DNA of 64,000 nt, taken from contig CAJTHL010000018.1 in the NCBI GenBank assembly GCA_910576205.1, forward strand, positions 30,496-94,495, in the 5' to 3' direction. Under the pieces are notes generated by a model that did no database searches, was not told the origin of the DNA, and saw only the letters and a program-made list of their open reading frames with translations. This document shows, in pieces, positions 45,486-54,805 of the stretch (its first letter is position 1; every line of letters begins with the position of its first letter). The DNA is from Clostridia bacterium. Its GTDB lineage: Bacteria; Bacillota; Clostridia; Lachnospirales; Lachnospiraceae. Both the position numbers and the translations under genes were made by a program.

Positions 45486-46682
45486 TCATTCACTGCACAT
45501 TACTGTCAATGATTTTAAACTTTTTCCTAATTCCTTTTTCCAGAGAATCATTCCTGCAGGAATCACCAGCGCTTCTGCCAGCACAAACGCCCACCAGATC
45601 AATGACAACTCACCAAGCCAGGAAACAGCTGTAATCAAAAGTACCTGTTCCGGTACAATTTCCATAACCAGAAAAAATACGTTGTATAGCATAACGGAAT
45701 AAAACATCGCCCACTGGCAGCTCTGGTAAATCCTTTCCGGCTTTTTTGCGCCATAGTTATATGCCACAATGGGGATCAGCCCGCTTCCCATACCATTCAC
45801 CCCGACCGTCACTAGCCCTTGTATTTTTACACATGCGCCGTAAACGGCAACCGCCGTGGGTGTAATGGCCATGAGGACAGAGTTCACATAGATTGCCAGA
45901 ACAGAAGTAATCACCTGCACAAATGTACTTGGTATTCCTACTTTTAAGATTGCCGCCATACACCCGGTATCTGCCTTTATGGTAAAATGGATAGGAATTT
46001 CCCGATTCCATCTGCGGTTGATGAAGTATCCGGCAAAGCATCCGCCCCACTGGCCGATCACAGTGGCAAGAGCCGCCCCTAACGTCCCCATAGCCGGAAT
46101 ACCAAAGTATCCGAAAATAAGGATTGGGTCTAACACTAAATTCGTGATGGAAGCCGCGGAAAGCGTAAACAGGAATAAAGATGCTTTGCCGCTGGCCATC
46201 ACAAAACGGTCAAATACCCATTGTCCCATCATACCCAGCGAACCCAGCATACAGATCCGCAGATATGGAATCCCATAGTCCATAATGGTTCCGGCTCCGC
46301 CTGACTGCCATCTGAAATATGGTTTCATCACAGCTGCTTCCAGTATGACAACCAGTACCCACGCCAAAAATGCCAGTACCAGTGCCGCAGATGCTGTTTC
46401 TTCTACTCTTTTCCTGTTCCTCTCTCCTAACGCCCTGGAGATTACCGCATTCAACCCCACAGCAATGCCAAGCCCCATGGCAGACATGACGATCTGAACC
46501 GGCGCCGCCAGTGATAATGCTGTCAATGCATCTTCCGATATTCTGGCTACAAATACACTGTCCACAAAGTTATAAAGAGAATTGATCAACAGGGAAATCA
46601 TCAGCGGCAATCCGGTTTTCAGCACTAAACCTAATATTTTCGCCGTTCCCATAGGATTCTCCTGTGGCAGCATCTCTTCCAT
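45486..46682 (-). CDS. MATE-family efflux transporter, internally shortened
   Basis: 398 residues against ~450 usual. The first nine or so membrane segments are normal, with LPLMISLLINSLYNFVDSVFVA in MATE style and a GMGSGLIPIVAYNYGAK repeat. After EIVPEQVLLIT the sequence jumps to AVSWLGELSLIWWAFVLAEAL, which normally lies about 50 residues further on, so roughly two membrane segments are missing in frame. The exporter is probably inactive. GGAGGG lies 7 bases before the ATG at 46682 (frame open to 46697). Confidence 0.85.
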   Translation of the reverse strand: MEEMLPQENPMGTAKILGLVLKTGLPLMISLLINSLYNFVDSVFVARISEDALTALSLAAPVQIVMSAMGLGIAVGLNAVISRALGERNRKRVEETASAALVLAFLAWVLVVILEAAVMKPYFRWQSGGAGTIMDYGIPYLRICMLGSLGMMGQWVFDRFVMASGKASLFLFTLSAASITNLVLDPILIFGYFGIPAMGTLGAALATVIGQWGGCFAGYFINRRWNREIPIHFTIKADTGCMAAILKVGIPSTFVQVITSVLAIYVNSVLMAITPTAVAVYGACVKIQGLVTVGVNGMGSGLIPIVAYNYGAKKPERIYQSCQWAMFYSVMLYNVFFLVMEIVPEQVLLITAVSWLGELSLIWWAFVLAEALVIPAGMILWKKELGKSLKSLTVMCSE

Positions 46683-46717
46683 GCAAAGTCCCTCCATTCA
46701 ATAAGCCAAAAGAAGTG

Positions 46718-47602
46718 TCAGGCGGTTTTTTCCGACAGGGTGGTATATGTCGCTTTTACTTCTTTTAAGCCGCCGATCATTACCTCTCCTTTTGCAAGTT
46801 GGTCATCCATAATCACTTCTCCTGCCTCCGGCACACAGATCCGGCCGGACAGCGGATTTTTGATACTGTCAACCTTTGTTGTAATGACTGCATCCACTTC
46901 CGATCTCTCGAAAGCAAGGTCGGTATCCACCATTTCACAGTCAATCAGCTTTAGGTTCTTACAGTAACACAGAGGCTGTGTCCCGATAATCTTACAGTGG
47001 ATCAGTGTCAGGCCGTCCGAGTACCATGCCAGATATTCCCCTTTGACCACACTGTCCTTCACGGTTATATTTTCCCCATGCCAGAACGCATCCTTCGTAT
47101 CAAACACACAGTTTTCAAAGGTGGCGTTTTTGATATACTGGAAAGAGTATTTCCCCTTAAACTCCACGCCACGGAATATAAGATCTTCTGACCGCATCAT
47201 AAAATACTCGCTGACCGCCGTGGTATCTTCCATACGGATTCCCCTGGTGAACCATCCGAACTCCGGGGAAATAATGTCGCAGTTTCGGATCACGACATCG
47301 CTGCACTCCCTAAGCGCCTTGATTCCATGCAGCTTCGTATCCGTGATCTCTACATGGTCGGAATACCAGAGAGCTGCCCTGCAAGCTTGCGTCATTTCCG
47401 AATCCTTGATAGAAAGCCCATGGTCATGCCAGAAGGGATAGCGCAGATTGAAAAAGCAATGCGCCGTTTCAATATTCCTTCCCTCTTTGAAAGCGCTTTC
47501 TCCGTCTGCCGGCCCGTCAAAAGAGCAGTTTTGTACCAACACATTCTCGCTTCCATAAAGAGCACGCTCCATGTCAAAAGTCTGATTTTCAATTACTTTC
47601 AT
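46718..47602 (-). CDS. DUF3737 family protein (right-handed beta-helix)
   Basis: 294 residues. Short repeated strands (SEDLIFRGVEFKGKYSFQYI, KNATFENCVFDTKDAFW, ENITVKDSVVKGEYLAW) make a right-handed beta-helix of the pectate-lyase type. The DUF3737 family is widespread in gut Firmicutes and Bacteroidetes; function unknown. GGAGGAAA lies 6-7 bases before the ATG at 47602. No signal peptide. Confidence 0.88.
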   Translation of the reverse strand: MKVIENQTFDMERALYGSENVLVQNCSFDGPADGESAFKEGRNIETAHCFFNLRYPFWHDHGLSIKDSEMTQACRAALWYSDHVEITDTKLHGIKALRECSDVVIRNCDIISPEFGWFTRGIRMEDTTAVSEYFMMRSEDLIFRGVEFKGKYSFQYIKNATFENCVFDTKDAFWHGENITVKDSVVKGEYLAWYSDGLTLIHCKIIGTQPLCYCKNLKLIDCEMVDTDLAFERSEVDAVITTKVDSIKNPLSGRICVPEAGEVIMDDQLAKGEVMIGGLKEVKATYTTLSEKTA

Positions 47603-47705
47603 CTTGATTTCCTCCACTTCAATCTCATATATTTTTTAGTTTTCTTTTCATTGCCTGATATTTTCAGGCAACGGGATTTTACAGGATTGTCAGAGTGTCC
47701 TTCAT

Positions 47706-48383
47706 TTACGGCTGTGATATCTGGATAATCTTATTTCCCCATCCTTCCAGCACAGGGTTTTCCTCCACAGCCGTCACAAATTCCTCTGTGGCGTCAAATG
47801 TACCAATCCTGGTATATTCTGCCGAAATCTCCGCGTCATGGTAAAACAGGACGATACGGTTTGGATCAGAGTAAAACACATCACCCGCTTTTGCCTCTGT
47901 CACGGTCTCCGGATTATCGGATGGGATATCATACCTGCCGGGAATATCGTAATACTGCAGTACACTGTAATCCACATCGTCATCCCTCTCATAGATGGGA
48001 AGACGCCAGTCAGAAGTACCCACATACCTGGCAATAGCTGCCGCTGTCTCATTATCCAGCAGGGTCATCATGAACGGCTCCCCATTGTCCCCAAACCGGA
48101 CTTCCAGCTGCGCGCTCCCGTTTTCTGCTGCCTGATCCCCGCCACCCTGGTTTTCTGCACCGGAAATCTCTTCTGTGTTGTCAGTGTTCTCTGCTGTTCC
48201 CACGGTATCTTCCGGCCTTTGCGTGTCTGTTGCATCGGTTCCGCCTGCATCAGCAATGGTATCCCTGCCATCTTCCGCATTACCCTGGCCGCATCCTGCC
48301 AGAAGCACAGCCAAAAGCGTTGCAACCGCCATCATTTTCATTCCTTTTTTTACCTTATTTGTTTTGTAATAGTTTCTTTTCAT
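47706..48383 (-). CDS. Lipoprotein with cyclophilin-like domain
   Basis: 225 residues. Lipoprotein signal with lipobox LLAGC near residue 31, then a long Glu/Asp/Thr/Asn-rich tether (~60 residues). The C-terminal ~120 residues (NGEPFMMTLLDNETAAAIARYV, YYDIPGRYDIP, AGDVFYSDPNRIVLFYHD) match the bacterial cyclophilin-like fold (PF18050 type). Isomerase activity is not established for this family. AAAGGA lies upstream. Next to ABC exporter genes, so it may work at the cell surface with them. Confidence 0.82.
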   Translation of the reverse strand: MKRNYYKTNKVKKGMKMMAVATLLAVLLAGCGQGNAEDGRDTIADAGGTDATDTQRPEDTVGTAENTDNTEEISGAENQGGGDQAAENGSAQLEVRFGDNGEPFMMTLLDNETAAAIARYVGTSDWRLPIYERDDDVDYSVLQYYDIPGRYDIPSDNPETVTEAKAGDVFYSDPNRIVLFYHDAEISAEYTRIGTFDATEEFVTAVEENPVLEGWGNKIIQISQP

Positions 48384-48487
48384 TTTTTCTTCATCCTTTC
48401 AATATTTTATTGCAGTGCCATATCACTTGTCGTTTTTTTCACGCTCTGACTCTCATCTGCCCGCTTCAGCAGGCATACAAATCAAGA

Positions 48488-50872
48488 TTATTCCGCCGTC
48501 AGCACATTCATGTCCTCCTTTCTGATCCTGCCTGCCAAAAGCCAGGCAAACCAAAGAAACAGAAAAGTAACCGCCAGCCCCGGAACAAGAATGCTTCCAG
48601 TTGTATTCCCTGACGCAAAATTGCTGATCCCCGCAAGCCGCATAACAGATGAAACAATCACATCGGTAAAGCAGACTGCTGCCAGCGTCCCAATCACTGC
48701 CCCAACTGCCGATACAAGCCCAAACCGTAATGCAAAGGATAAGCGGAGCATCTCCACAGAGCAGCCTATGGATTTATAAATCCCGATATCTTTCTGTTCT
48801 GTATCCAGAATCCTTGCCCCTGCCATTCCCGTGACAATGCAGACAAATACCGCGCTTACCCCATACAGAAAGATTATCAATACATGCATGGCAGAAATAA
48901 TACCGAAAAGCCCAGGCCAGGAGTTCTCATGGACATGCACATCCCCTCCATAGGTCTGTTCCAGTTCCTCCATGAGCGCCTGTTTCCGGGAAGGGTCGCT
49001 TAAAAAATAGTGGTAGCACCATAAGCGGCTGTCATCCTCCCCGATAGAGAGATACCCCTCCCTGCTCATCCCTAAGTTCGCTCCCATATCGTTGGCACAG
49101 TGGTAAATGCCCGAAACCCTGAACTCCCTGCTGCCTTTGTTTCCCCGGATTGTCACAGTATCTCCTGTCCCAACTCCCAGATCTGCCGCGAGCGCCTCTG
49201 TCAGCACTACCTCATCCGCTCCCATGCAGGTCTGTCCCGCGCTGATATGGAACCTCTCCGGCTCCGTAATCACATTGGCCGTATAATTTGTCCCGTTCAC
49301 AGACACACTGGGCATGGCCAGCATGTAGCTGTCTGTGATATCCGTGTAGGAAAGCACCATCTGCTCCATCTCCTGCGCCGGGAGCTTTCCCAGAACCTGC
49401 ACGCCCAGGTCAAGGTCTGCCGGGTTAAAGGCATCCATCATCCCCTTCCCGTCTGTTCCAAGCCACCCGTTTATCCTGCCTGCCAGGGAAGCAAAGAACA
49501 CCAGCATGGCCGCCACCAGGCAGGCGCTGACATAACGCCTTCTCCCCGTCAGGACCTGGCGCAGCGCCAGATGGAAGGTAAGCCCCCTTACCCGGATGGC
49601 CGGAATCCTGGGGTTGTATCCCATGTGCTTTCCCCGGCTGCCCTGCTCCCCGGTTTCCCTGTGGATGGCCGTCATAGGCGAAATCCTGCCAAGCCTCCCA
49701 AGACGCAGGAAACAAAATCCTGCGGATAGTAACAGGAGTGCAGCCAGAACCCCCATACAGGGCAGAACCGGGAATCGTATGGGAAGCAGTACCCCTGTGG
49801 TAGTGACCATCATCCGGCTGATCCGTCTTGATACCGGAACCGCAAGGAGCATCCCCATTACCACACCGCTTCCCACAGCTGTCATATACTGCATCATTAC
49901 CTGCCCTGCCAGTTGTTTTCCGGTAAATCCAATGGTTTTCAAGAGGCCGAAATTTTTCCATTCCTGCTCCACCAGCCCGGAAATGCTATGTCCCATCACC
50001 GCCAGGGCAGCTCCCAGTAATACCACTGCAAAAGCCGCAAAAAGCGCGCTGAAAGCGTTCTGGAGAATCATCATAAAGCCTGCGATTGTTTCCCCGCTGT
50101 GGATAAATTCCGTATACATGGAAAGCGGCGTATTCGTGGCCAATACCCGATTCATCTCTGAAACGGTAATCCCTTCCGCCGTTTCCATGTGGATCATGCT
50201 TCCGTCCCTGGCCAAAGCATCCATACCGCTTTCTTCTATGGCAGAGAGAATCTCCTCATAAGTTTTTTCTGAGATCAGGAATCCCTTCATCCCAATCATG
50301 GAACTGCCCATAAAGGGATCTTCATAATATCCCGCCACGGTAAGGCTGATATTCTGCCCGCCCCTGGCTATGGGAAAGGTGATGGTATCCCCAGGCTCCA
50401 GATCCATCATTGATTTCATGGAAGGGGAAACAAATATTTCCTGCTCCCCGATTTCTTCCGGAGCTTTTGCATATCCGGAAAGGCTGTTTTCGAAGAAACG
50501 ATATCTGCTCCGGGTGGAAATTCCGTTCTCCGAAGATACCCACGGAATCATTTGTCCCTCACTGTCGGATTCCACACCGTTTGCCTCATATTCCGAAAAA
50601 ATCAACCTTTGAACCTCCGCAGCCTCTACCCCTTCCTGTCCCCGGATGCTTTCCAGCAGGAATTCCATGTCCGGCACATGGGCTGTCCATGCGGTAAGGT
50701 CTCCGAACCCCGCTCTCTCCATCTCTTCCCGGATGTAGCTGTTTCCTGCAAAAGCAATCATCAGTACCGCTGTCAGGGAAAGCGCCGTCAGAAACATAAG
50801 GATTGCGATTCCAAAAAGACTTCCTTTATGCCTTTTCATTCCTGCCCGTATGATTATCTGATTTTCCAACAT
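48488..50872 (-). CDS. MacB/FtsX-type ABC transporter permease
   Basis: 794 residues. One membrane segment near residue 20, a large extracellular part, three segments near 265-400, a second extracellular part, and three further segments to the C-terminus: a doubled FtsX permease as in LolCE/YtrF-like exporters. GGGAGG lies 5 bases before the ATG. The ATPase gene ends 12 bases upstream. Such pairs export or resist peptides and lipids, or act mechanically on the envelope; no substrate can be read from the sequence. Confidence 0.9.
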   Translation of the reverse strand: MLENQIIIRAGMKRHKGSLFGIAILMFLTALSLTAVLMIAFAGNSYIREEMERAGFGDLTAWTAHVPDMEFLLESIRGQEGVEAAEVQRLIFSEYEANGVESDSEGQMIPWVSSENGISTRSRYRFFENSLSGYAKAPEEIGEQEIFVSPSMKSMMDLEPGDTITFPIARGGQNISLTVAGYYEDPFMGSSMIGMKGFLISEKTYEEILSAIEESGMDALARDGSMIHMETAEGITVSEMNRVLATNTPLSMYTEFIHSGETIAGFMMILQNAFSALFAAFAVVLLGAALAVMGHSISGLVEQEWKNFGLLKTIGFTGKQLAGQVMMQYMTAVGSGVVMGMLLAVPVSRRISRMMVTTTGVLLPIRFPVLPCMGVLAALLLLSAGFCFLRLGRLGRISPMTAIHRETGEQGSRGKHMGYNPRIPAIRVRGLTFHLALRQVLTGRRRYVSACLVAAMLVFFASLAGRINGWLGTDGKGMMDAFNPADLDLGVQVLGKLPAQEMEQMVLSYTDITDSYMLAMPSVSVNGTNYTANVITEPERFHISAGQTCMGADEVVLTEALAADLGVGTGDTVTIRGNKGSREFRVSGIYHCANDMGANLGMSREGYLSIGEDDSRLWCYHYFLSDPSRKQALMEELEQTYGGDVHVHENSWPGLFGIISAMHVLIIFLYGVSAVFVCIVTGMAGARILDTEQKDIGIYKSIGCSVEMLRLSFALRFGLVSAVGAVIGTLAAVCFTDVIVSSVMRLAGISNFASGNTTGSILVPGLAVTFLFLWFAWLLAGRIRKEDMNVLTAE

Positions 50873-50884
50873 TTTCGCCTCCCT

Positions 50885-51655
50885 TTACCAGCGTAACCCG
50901 GAAAGCCACTGGCTTACGTCTCTTTCCCGCCGCTTTTCTTCCATTTCGTTATAAGGCTCCAACGCCAGCTCATCACATATCTTTCCATCCTCCAGATAAA
51001 GGATCCTGTTTCCTCTGACGGCTGCCCGCAGGTCATGGGTCACCATCAAGATGCTCTGACCCTTCCGGTTCAGGTCGGTCAGAAGGCCAAGGACTTCACG
51101 GGTATTTGCCTGATTCAACGCGCCTGTGGGCTCATCGGCAAACAAGAGCCCTGGCTTTCCAATCATGGCTCTGGCGATAGCCGCCCTTTGCGCCTCGCCC
51201 CCGGATACCTGGGAAGGCAGCCTGTTCTTCGCTTCCGCCACATCCATCTGCCGCAGGAGATTTTCCGCCTTTTCCCTTACCTTTTCAGCGCTGTCCTTTT
51301 TGCCCACATATCCTGCCACCAGCACGTTCTCCAAAAGTGTCAGGTTGCTCACCAAGTGGGTCTGCTGGAATACAAACCCAAACTCCTCTGCCCTTAGCCT
51401 CCCCATCTGTTTTTCTGAAAAGCTGCTGATTTCCTTATCCCGGTAAAGCACACGCCCTCCGGTTATATGATCCATGCCGCTTAGGCTATACAAAAGCGTG
51501 GATTTCCCGGCTCCCGAAGATCCCATAATAACGGTAAAATCCTTTTCAAATATTTTGATGTCAACTCCGTCAAGGACTTTTGTTTCTGTTTTTCCCTGAT
51601 GAAAAATCCTGGTGATTTTTTCTCCCTGTAATATCACATTTTTCACACTGCTCAT
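50885..51655 (-). CDS. MacB/LolD-type ABC transporter ATP-binding protein
   Basis: 256 residues. Walker A GSSGAGKS, Q-loop FVFQQTHLVSNLTLLENV, signature VSGGEAQR, Walker B LLFADEPTGALN and the switch His in VTHDLRAAV: all intact. ADEPTGALD/N is typical of the LolD/MacB group. It overlaps the upstream ligase gene by 4 bases (ATGA) and is followed at once by the FtsX-type permease. Confidence 0.95.
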   Translation of the reverse strand: MSSVKNVILQGEKITRIFHQGKTETKVLDGVDIKIFEKDFTVIMGSSGAGKSTLLYSLSGMDHITGGRVLYRDKEISSFSEKQMGRLRAEEFGFVFQQTHLVSNLTLLENVLVAGYVGKKDSAEKVREKAENLLRQMDVAEAKNRLPSQVSGGEAQRAAIARAMIGKPGLLFADEPTGALNQANTREVLGLLTDLNRKGQSILMVTHDLRAAVRGNRILYLEDGKICDELALEPYNEMEEKRRERDVSQWLSGLRW

Positions 51656-53004
51656 GTCACCTTTCCTTTTAAAATCAAAGGCTTTTTCCCGGTTTTTTTA
51701 TCCGGCAGGATCATATCCACAAAATTCACATAAAACTGCACATATTCCAGTTTTTTCTCTTTCAGTATCTTCCTCATCTGCCGCAGCATTTCCTGCCGGA
51801 TATATTCTCTGGAAGCGCTGCGGTCTGTTTCGGCATACATTTCAAAGGTATCTTTTGTTGTCTGCCGGAACTGGTAATCTTTCAGCCCTTCAATACAGAA
51901 CCCTTCAATGGCTAAGGGATGCAGAAATTCCCGTTCCCCTTTTCCATTCTCAAACCACAGCACATCTTCGTTTCTTCCCAACAAGCTCACCGCCCTGGTA
52001 AACGGCAGTTCTCCTTCCCCTGCCGCCTGCAATGTCAGATGGTCTGAAAGCTGGTAGCGAATCAAGGGCTGTGCGTAATTATAAAGGCAGGTCAGATACA
52101 TCACTCCGTTTTCCACTTCAATCAGGTTCAGATCGTCAAAAAGGAACATTCCCTTTTCCGGATCGGTCTCTACCCCCAAAGCCAAAGACTCACTGGCGCC
52201 GTAGATATTTACAATCGGCGTCTGAAATATCTTCTCCAGGTACTTCCGCAAAGCCTCGCCTAACGGCTCCCCACAGGAGATCACCCTCCTGGCCTCTATG
52301 GCAACATCCCCCTTTTCCATAAGCTGCGCCAGAATCTTAATAGCGGACGGATACCCGATAACAATATTGGGCTGGAACTCTCTGATCTGTCTGATCCATT
52401 CGGCAACCGGCGTCTTGATATCCAGATACATCTGCTCCGCTCCTACCCCGCAGGTTCCGTCCCCCACTGCCATAGCGCCGCCGTACCTTCCGTCTGTGGC
52501 AGCGATATAGACGATTCTGGGGCGTTTCATTAGGAGCCTTAAAATCTGGGGCATGGACATATCCCACAGAGCCGCCCGGATGATACCCAGAAGCATCTGA
52601 TTCCAGGCATCTTCACCATATACAAAATATCCGGGCTTTCCGGTGCTGCCGGAAGAATGGACCACATGGTACTTTCCCTGATAGGGCTTTCGGTCTGCCG
52701 CCTCCTCTGCGTCAAATTTCCGTAAGTCTTCCTGTTTTAGATCAGGCACTGTGACCAGTTCATCGAAATGCTCCAAAAGCACCTGCTTGTCGATGGCAGG
52801 AAAGCAGGAAAGAGGCAATGTATCCAGCTGTTCTTTCGTAATTCCTGCATTCTCAAAAGCTGCCCTGTAATAAGCGGAATGTTCCCAGGCGAATCTGAGA
52901 AGCCTCCGAAGTTTTTTGTCCTGCAGGGAATGCATCTCTTTCGCACTTAACTTCACATTCTTTTTCAGTATGTATAAATCTATTAAAATCTTTAAGTAAT
53001 TCAT
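51652..53004 (-). CDS. PaaK-like adenylate-forming enzyme (phenylacetate-CoA ligase/CoF synthetase family)
   Basis: 450 residues. The ATP-binding P-loop SSGSTGKPGYFVYG is at residues ~122-136, with motifs NIYGASESLALGVETDP and MYLTCLYNYAQPLIRYQLSD further on, as in phenylacetate-CoA ligases and coenzyme F390 synthetase-like proteins. It activates a carboxylic acid as an acyl-adenylate. First gene of the transcript with the MacB-type ATPase (4-base overlap), so the product may be handled by that exporter. AAAGGAGG is directly upstream of the ATG. Confidence 0.85.
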   Translation of the reverse strand: MNYLKILIDLYILKKNVKLSAKEMHSLQDKKLRRLLRFAWEHSAYYRAAFENAGITKEQLDTLPLSCFPAIDKQVLLEHFDELVTVPDLKQEDLRKFDAEEAADRKPYQGKYHVVHSSGSTGKPGYFVYGEDAWNQMLLGIIRAALWDMSMPQILRLLMKRPRIVYIAATDGRYGGAMAVGDGTCGVGAEQMYLDIKTPVAEWIRQIREFQPNIVIGYPSAIKILAQLMEKGDVAIEARRVISCGEPLGEALRKYLEKIFQTPIVNIYGASESLALGVETDPEKGMFLFDDLNLIEVENGVMYLTCLYNYAQPLIRYQLSDHLTLQAAGEGELPFTRAVSLLGRNEDVLWFENGKGEREFLHPLAIEGFCIEGLKDYQFRQTTKDTFEMYAETDRSASREYIRQEMLRQMRKILKEKKLEYVQFYVNFVDMILPDKKTGKKPLILKGKVT

Positions 53005-53061
53005 TTTTCCTCCTTTTTGTCATGTATTTTGACATACAGGTACGGCCCAGGCCGCCTCCTC

Positions 53062-53078
53062 TTGACACTTTGTGTCAA
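53062..53078. promoter_or_regulatory. Perfect palindrome upstream of the ligase-ABC operon, probable repressor site
   Basis: TTGACAC-TTT-GTGTCAA: 7-base arms around three bases. A second TGTCA/TGACA pair lies at 53019-53035 in front of the ligase start. Palindromes of this kind are bound by dimeric repressors such as TetR or MarR members. No matching regulator is next to it. Confidence 0.6.
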
Positions 53079-53134
53079 TTCACCTTGTGCCCGAAGGGCG
53101 CCTCCTCCTCGTCAAAATTGCTGCGTGGATTCGC

Positions 53135-54376
53135 CTATTCTACCGAAATGATATATGCCATTTCATAATTTTCCCTGTGGTAATAAATCAATTCCTTTGT
53201 TTCCTGATTCATCACAATGCTCCATTCGGTAGTTTCAAGCGGACACTCGGAATTCGTTTCACTACTTCCTCGTGAACGTATCCCACCCTGCGGGATACGT
53301 TCAAACTCGCCAAAATTGTCCTTGCTCACGCTGTCCAGCGCGTCCCGCACTTCTGTTTCCGTCATCGCCCCTCGTTCTCCTAGTGTCTGGGTAAGGATTT
53401 CATACCTGGTATGGGACTGGGCGGTTCCGATCCCATGCTTCTCTCCATCCGCCAGATAAAAATTGGTGACAACCGGTGTTTCGGTAACAATCATCTCATT
53501 GTCTACATATTCCACGGCCACACTCCTTCCGTCCGTATCCGCCAGAGCCAGATGCACCATCATTCCCATGGAGCTGTGAAAATCATATTGCTGCAAAAGC
53601 TCCAGCGCTTCTTCCACATTGGCCGCCTTGTCAAGCAGTAACCGGACTGCAGTAGTTGTAGTAAGGTCAGGCTTGGCTGTATCCTGATTGATACTTACAG
53701 AATCCTGAATCATATTCACGGAAACCGCCAGTCCTTTTTCATTCATTCCGTCCAGTGGCGCATATAAGGAAACAAGAGCCTGCATCTGATCCGGTAATTG
53801 TGAAATGTCAAGTCCTCCGGCACGAATAAAGTCCATATTGACGGTTGAAACGGAAAAGTAGCCGTTTTCCGGTCTGGCGCTGACAATCAATCCATTACAG
53901 GCATTCCAGTCAAAATTTCTTCCGAACAGGTATCCGCCATCCTGATTTTCCACTGACAGGGTACTGCATCCGAATGGAGCTCCTTCCATTTGAATTTCCT
54001 GTGCCAGCAGTGAAGTGATATAAGCCGCAACATCCCCGTCAGAGGCGGCTCCTCCCTGCTCTAAGAATGTGTCAAAGCCATAGTCCCCTTCATACTGGAC
54101 CATTGACAACCCTGCTTCCAGTTCCGTGATTTCAGAAGTCGGAGTAACCCGGACTGCGTTTTTATCTCTGCTTTCTTTTCCGTTTTCTTCGCTTACTGTA
54201 CCTTTTTCCTCTGTCTGGTTTTTCTGTCTTTCTTCACTGTAGTTCTTTGTTTCTGTCTGCTTACCGGAACCTTCTCCGCATCCTAACAGCAGCCCTGCCA
54301 CCCCCAGTATCAAAAGCAGAAATATCAAAAAATCTCTTTTCACCTTTTTCACTTCCTTTTCTGTGGCTGTAGCCAT
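53135..54376 (-). CDS. Choloylglycine hydrolase-like (Ntn hydrolase) lipoprotein
   Basis: 413 residues. A membrane/lipoprotein signal ends at lipobox LLLGC near residue 33, followed by a charged tether. The catalytic part begins with GAPFGCSTLS near residue 137, then GGYLFGRNFDWNACNGL, the pattern of linear amide C-N hydrolases (bile salt hydrolase, penicillin acylase, acid ceramidase). The Cys would become N-terminal by self-cleavage. Substrate unknown; a bile acid or N-acyl amide is possible. A GTG at 54343 with AAGGAAG 6-9 bases upstream is an alternative start that leaves only the signal peptide. Confidence 0.82.
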   Translation of the reverse strand: MATATEKEVKKVKRDFLIFLLLILGVAGLLLGCGEGSGKQTETKNYSEERQKNQTEEKGTVSEENGKESRDKNAVRVTPTSEITELEAGLSMVQYEGDYGFDTFLEQGGAASDGDVAAYITSLLAQEIQMEGAPFGCSTLSVENQDGGYLFGRNFDWNACNGLIVSARPENGYFSVSTVNMDFIRAGGLDISQLPDQMQALVSLYAPLDGMNEKGLAVSVNMIQDSVSINQDTAKPDLTTTTAVRLLLDKAANVEEALELLQQYDFHSSMGMMVHLALADTDGRSVAVEYVDNEMIVTETPVVTNFYLADGEKHGIGTAQSHTRYEILTQTLGERGAMTETEVRDALDSVSKDNFGEFERIPQGGIRSRGSSETNSECPLETTEWSIVMNQETKELIYYHRENYEMAYIISVE

Positions 54377-54805
54377 ATGTATCTTATGAGCTATGCTTTA
54401 ACTGCCCCGGATAATATTCATCTAACAGAAAGATAAACAATTTCTAAATGAATTCTTGCAGATTTCTCAACTACTTCTTGTTTTTTATTTCTGGATTTAT
54501 CTTAACAAGATAATATATAAATAACAAATACTTATACTTTATTCATTTAACAAGAAAATAACTATACAAAAAACATAATTCAGTCCCCATACAGCCACGC
54601 CCACTAAATATAGTCTGGCGCATACTTGTCAGATCACTAATAATTTATATCATCTATTCATCTGCACACTCAGGCTTCTGCCTGCACAAAAATACCGGTT
54701 TTACATGAGCAACAGATTTATCTCTGTCATTCATGCCAAACCGGTGTTTTACATCTGAAATATTATGTTTATTTTTTTCTGCATAGACATTGGGTAAGGA
54801 ACCTT
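54377..54805. other. Intergenic region with an inverted repeat
   Basis: About 430 A/T-rich bases without a gene. ACCGGTTT (54694-54701) and AAACCGGT (54738-54745), each flanked outward by A or T runs, form a long-loop hairpin that could stop transcription from either side. The right end of the sequence near 54.4 kb holds the leader of the hydrolase gene. Confidence 0.5.
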
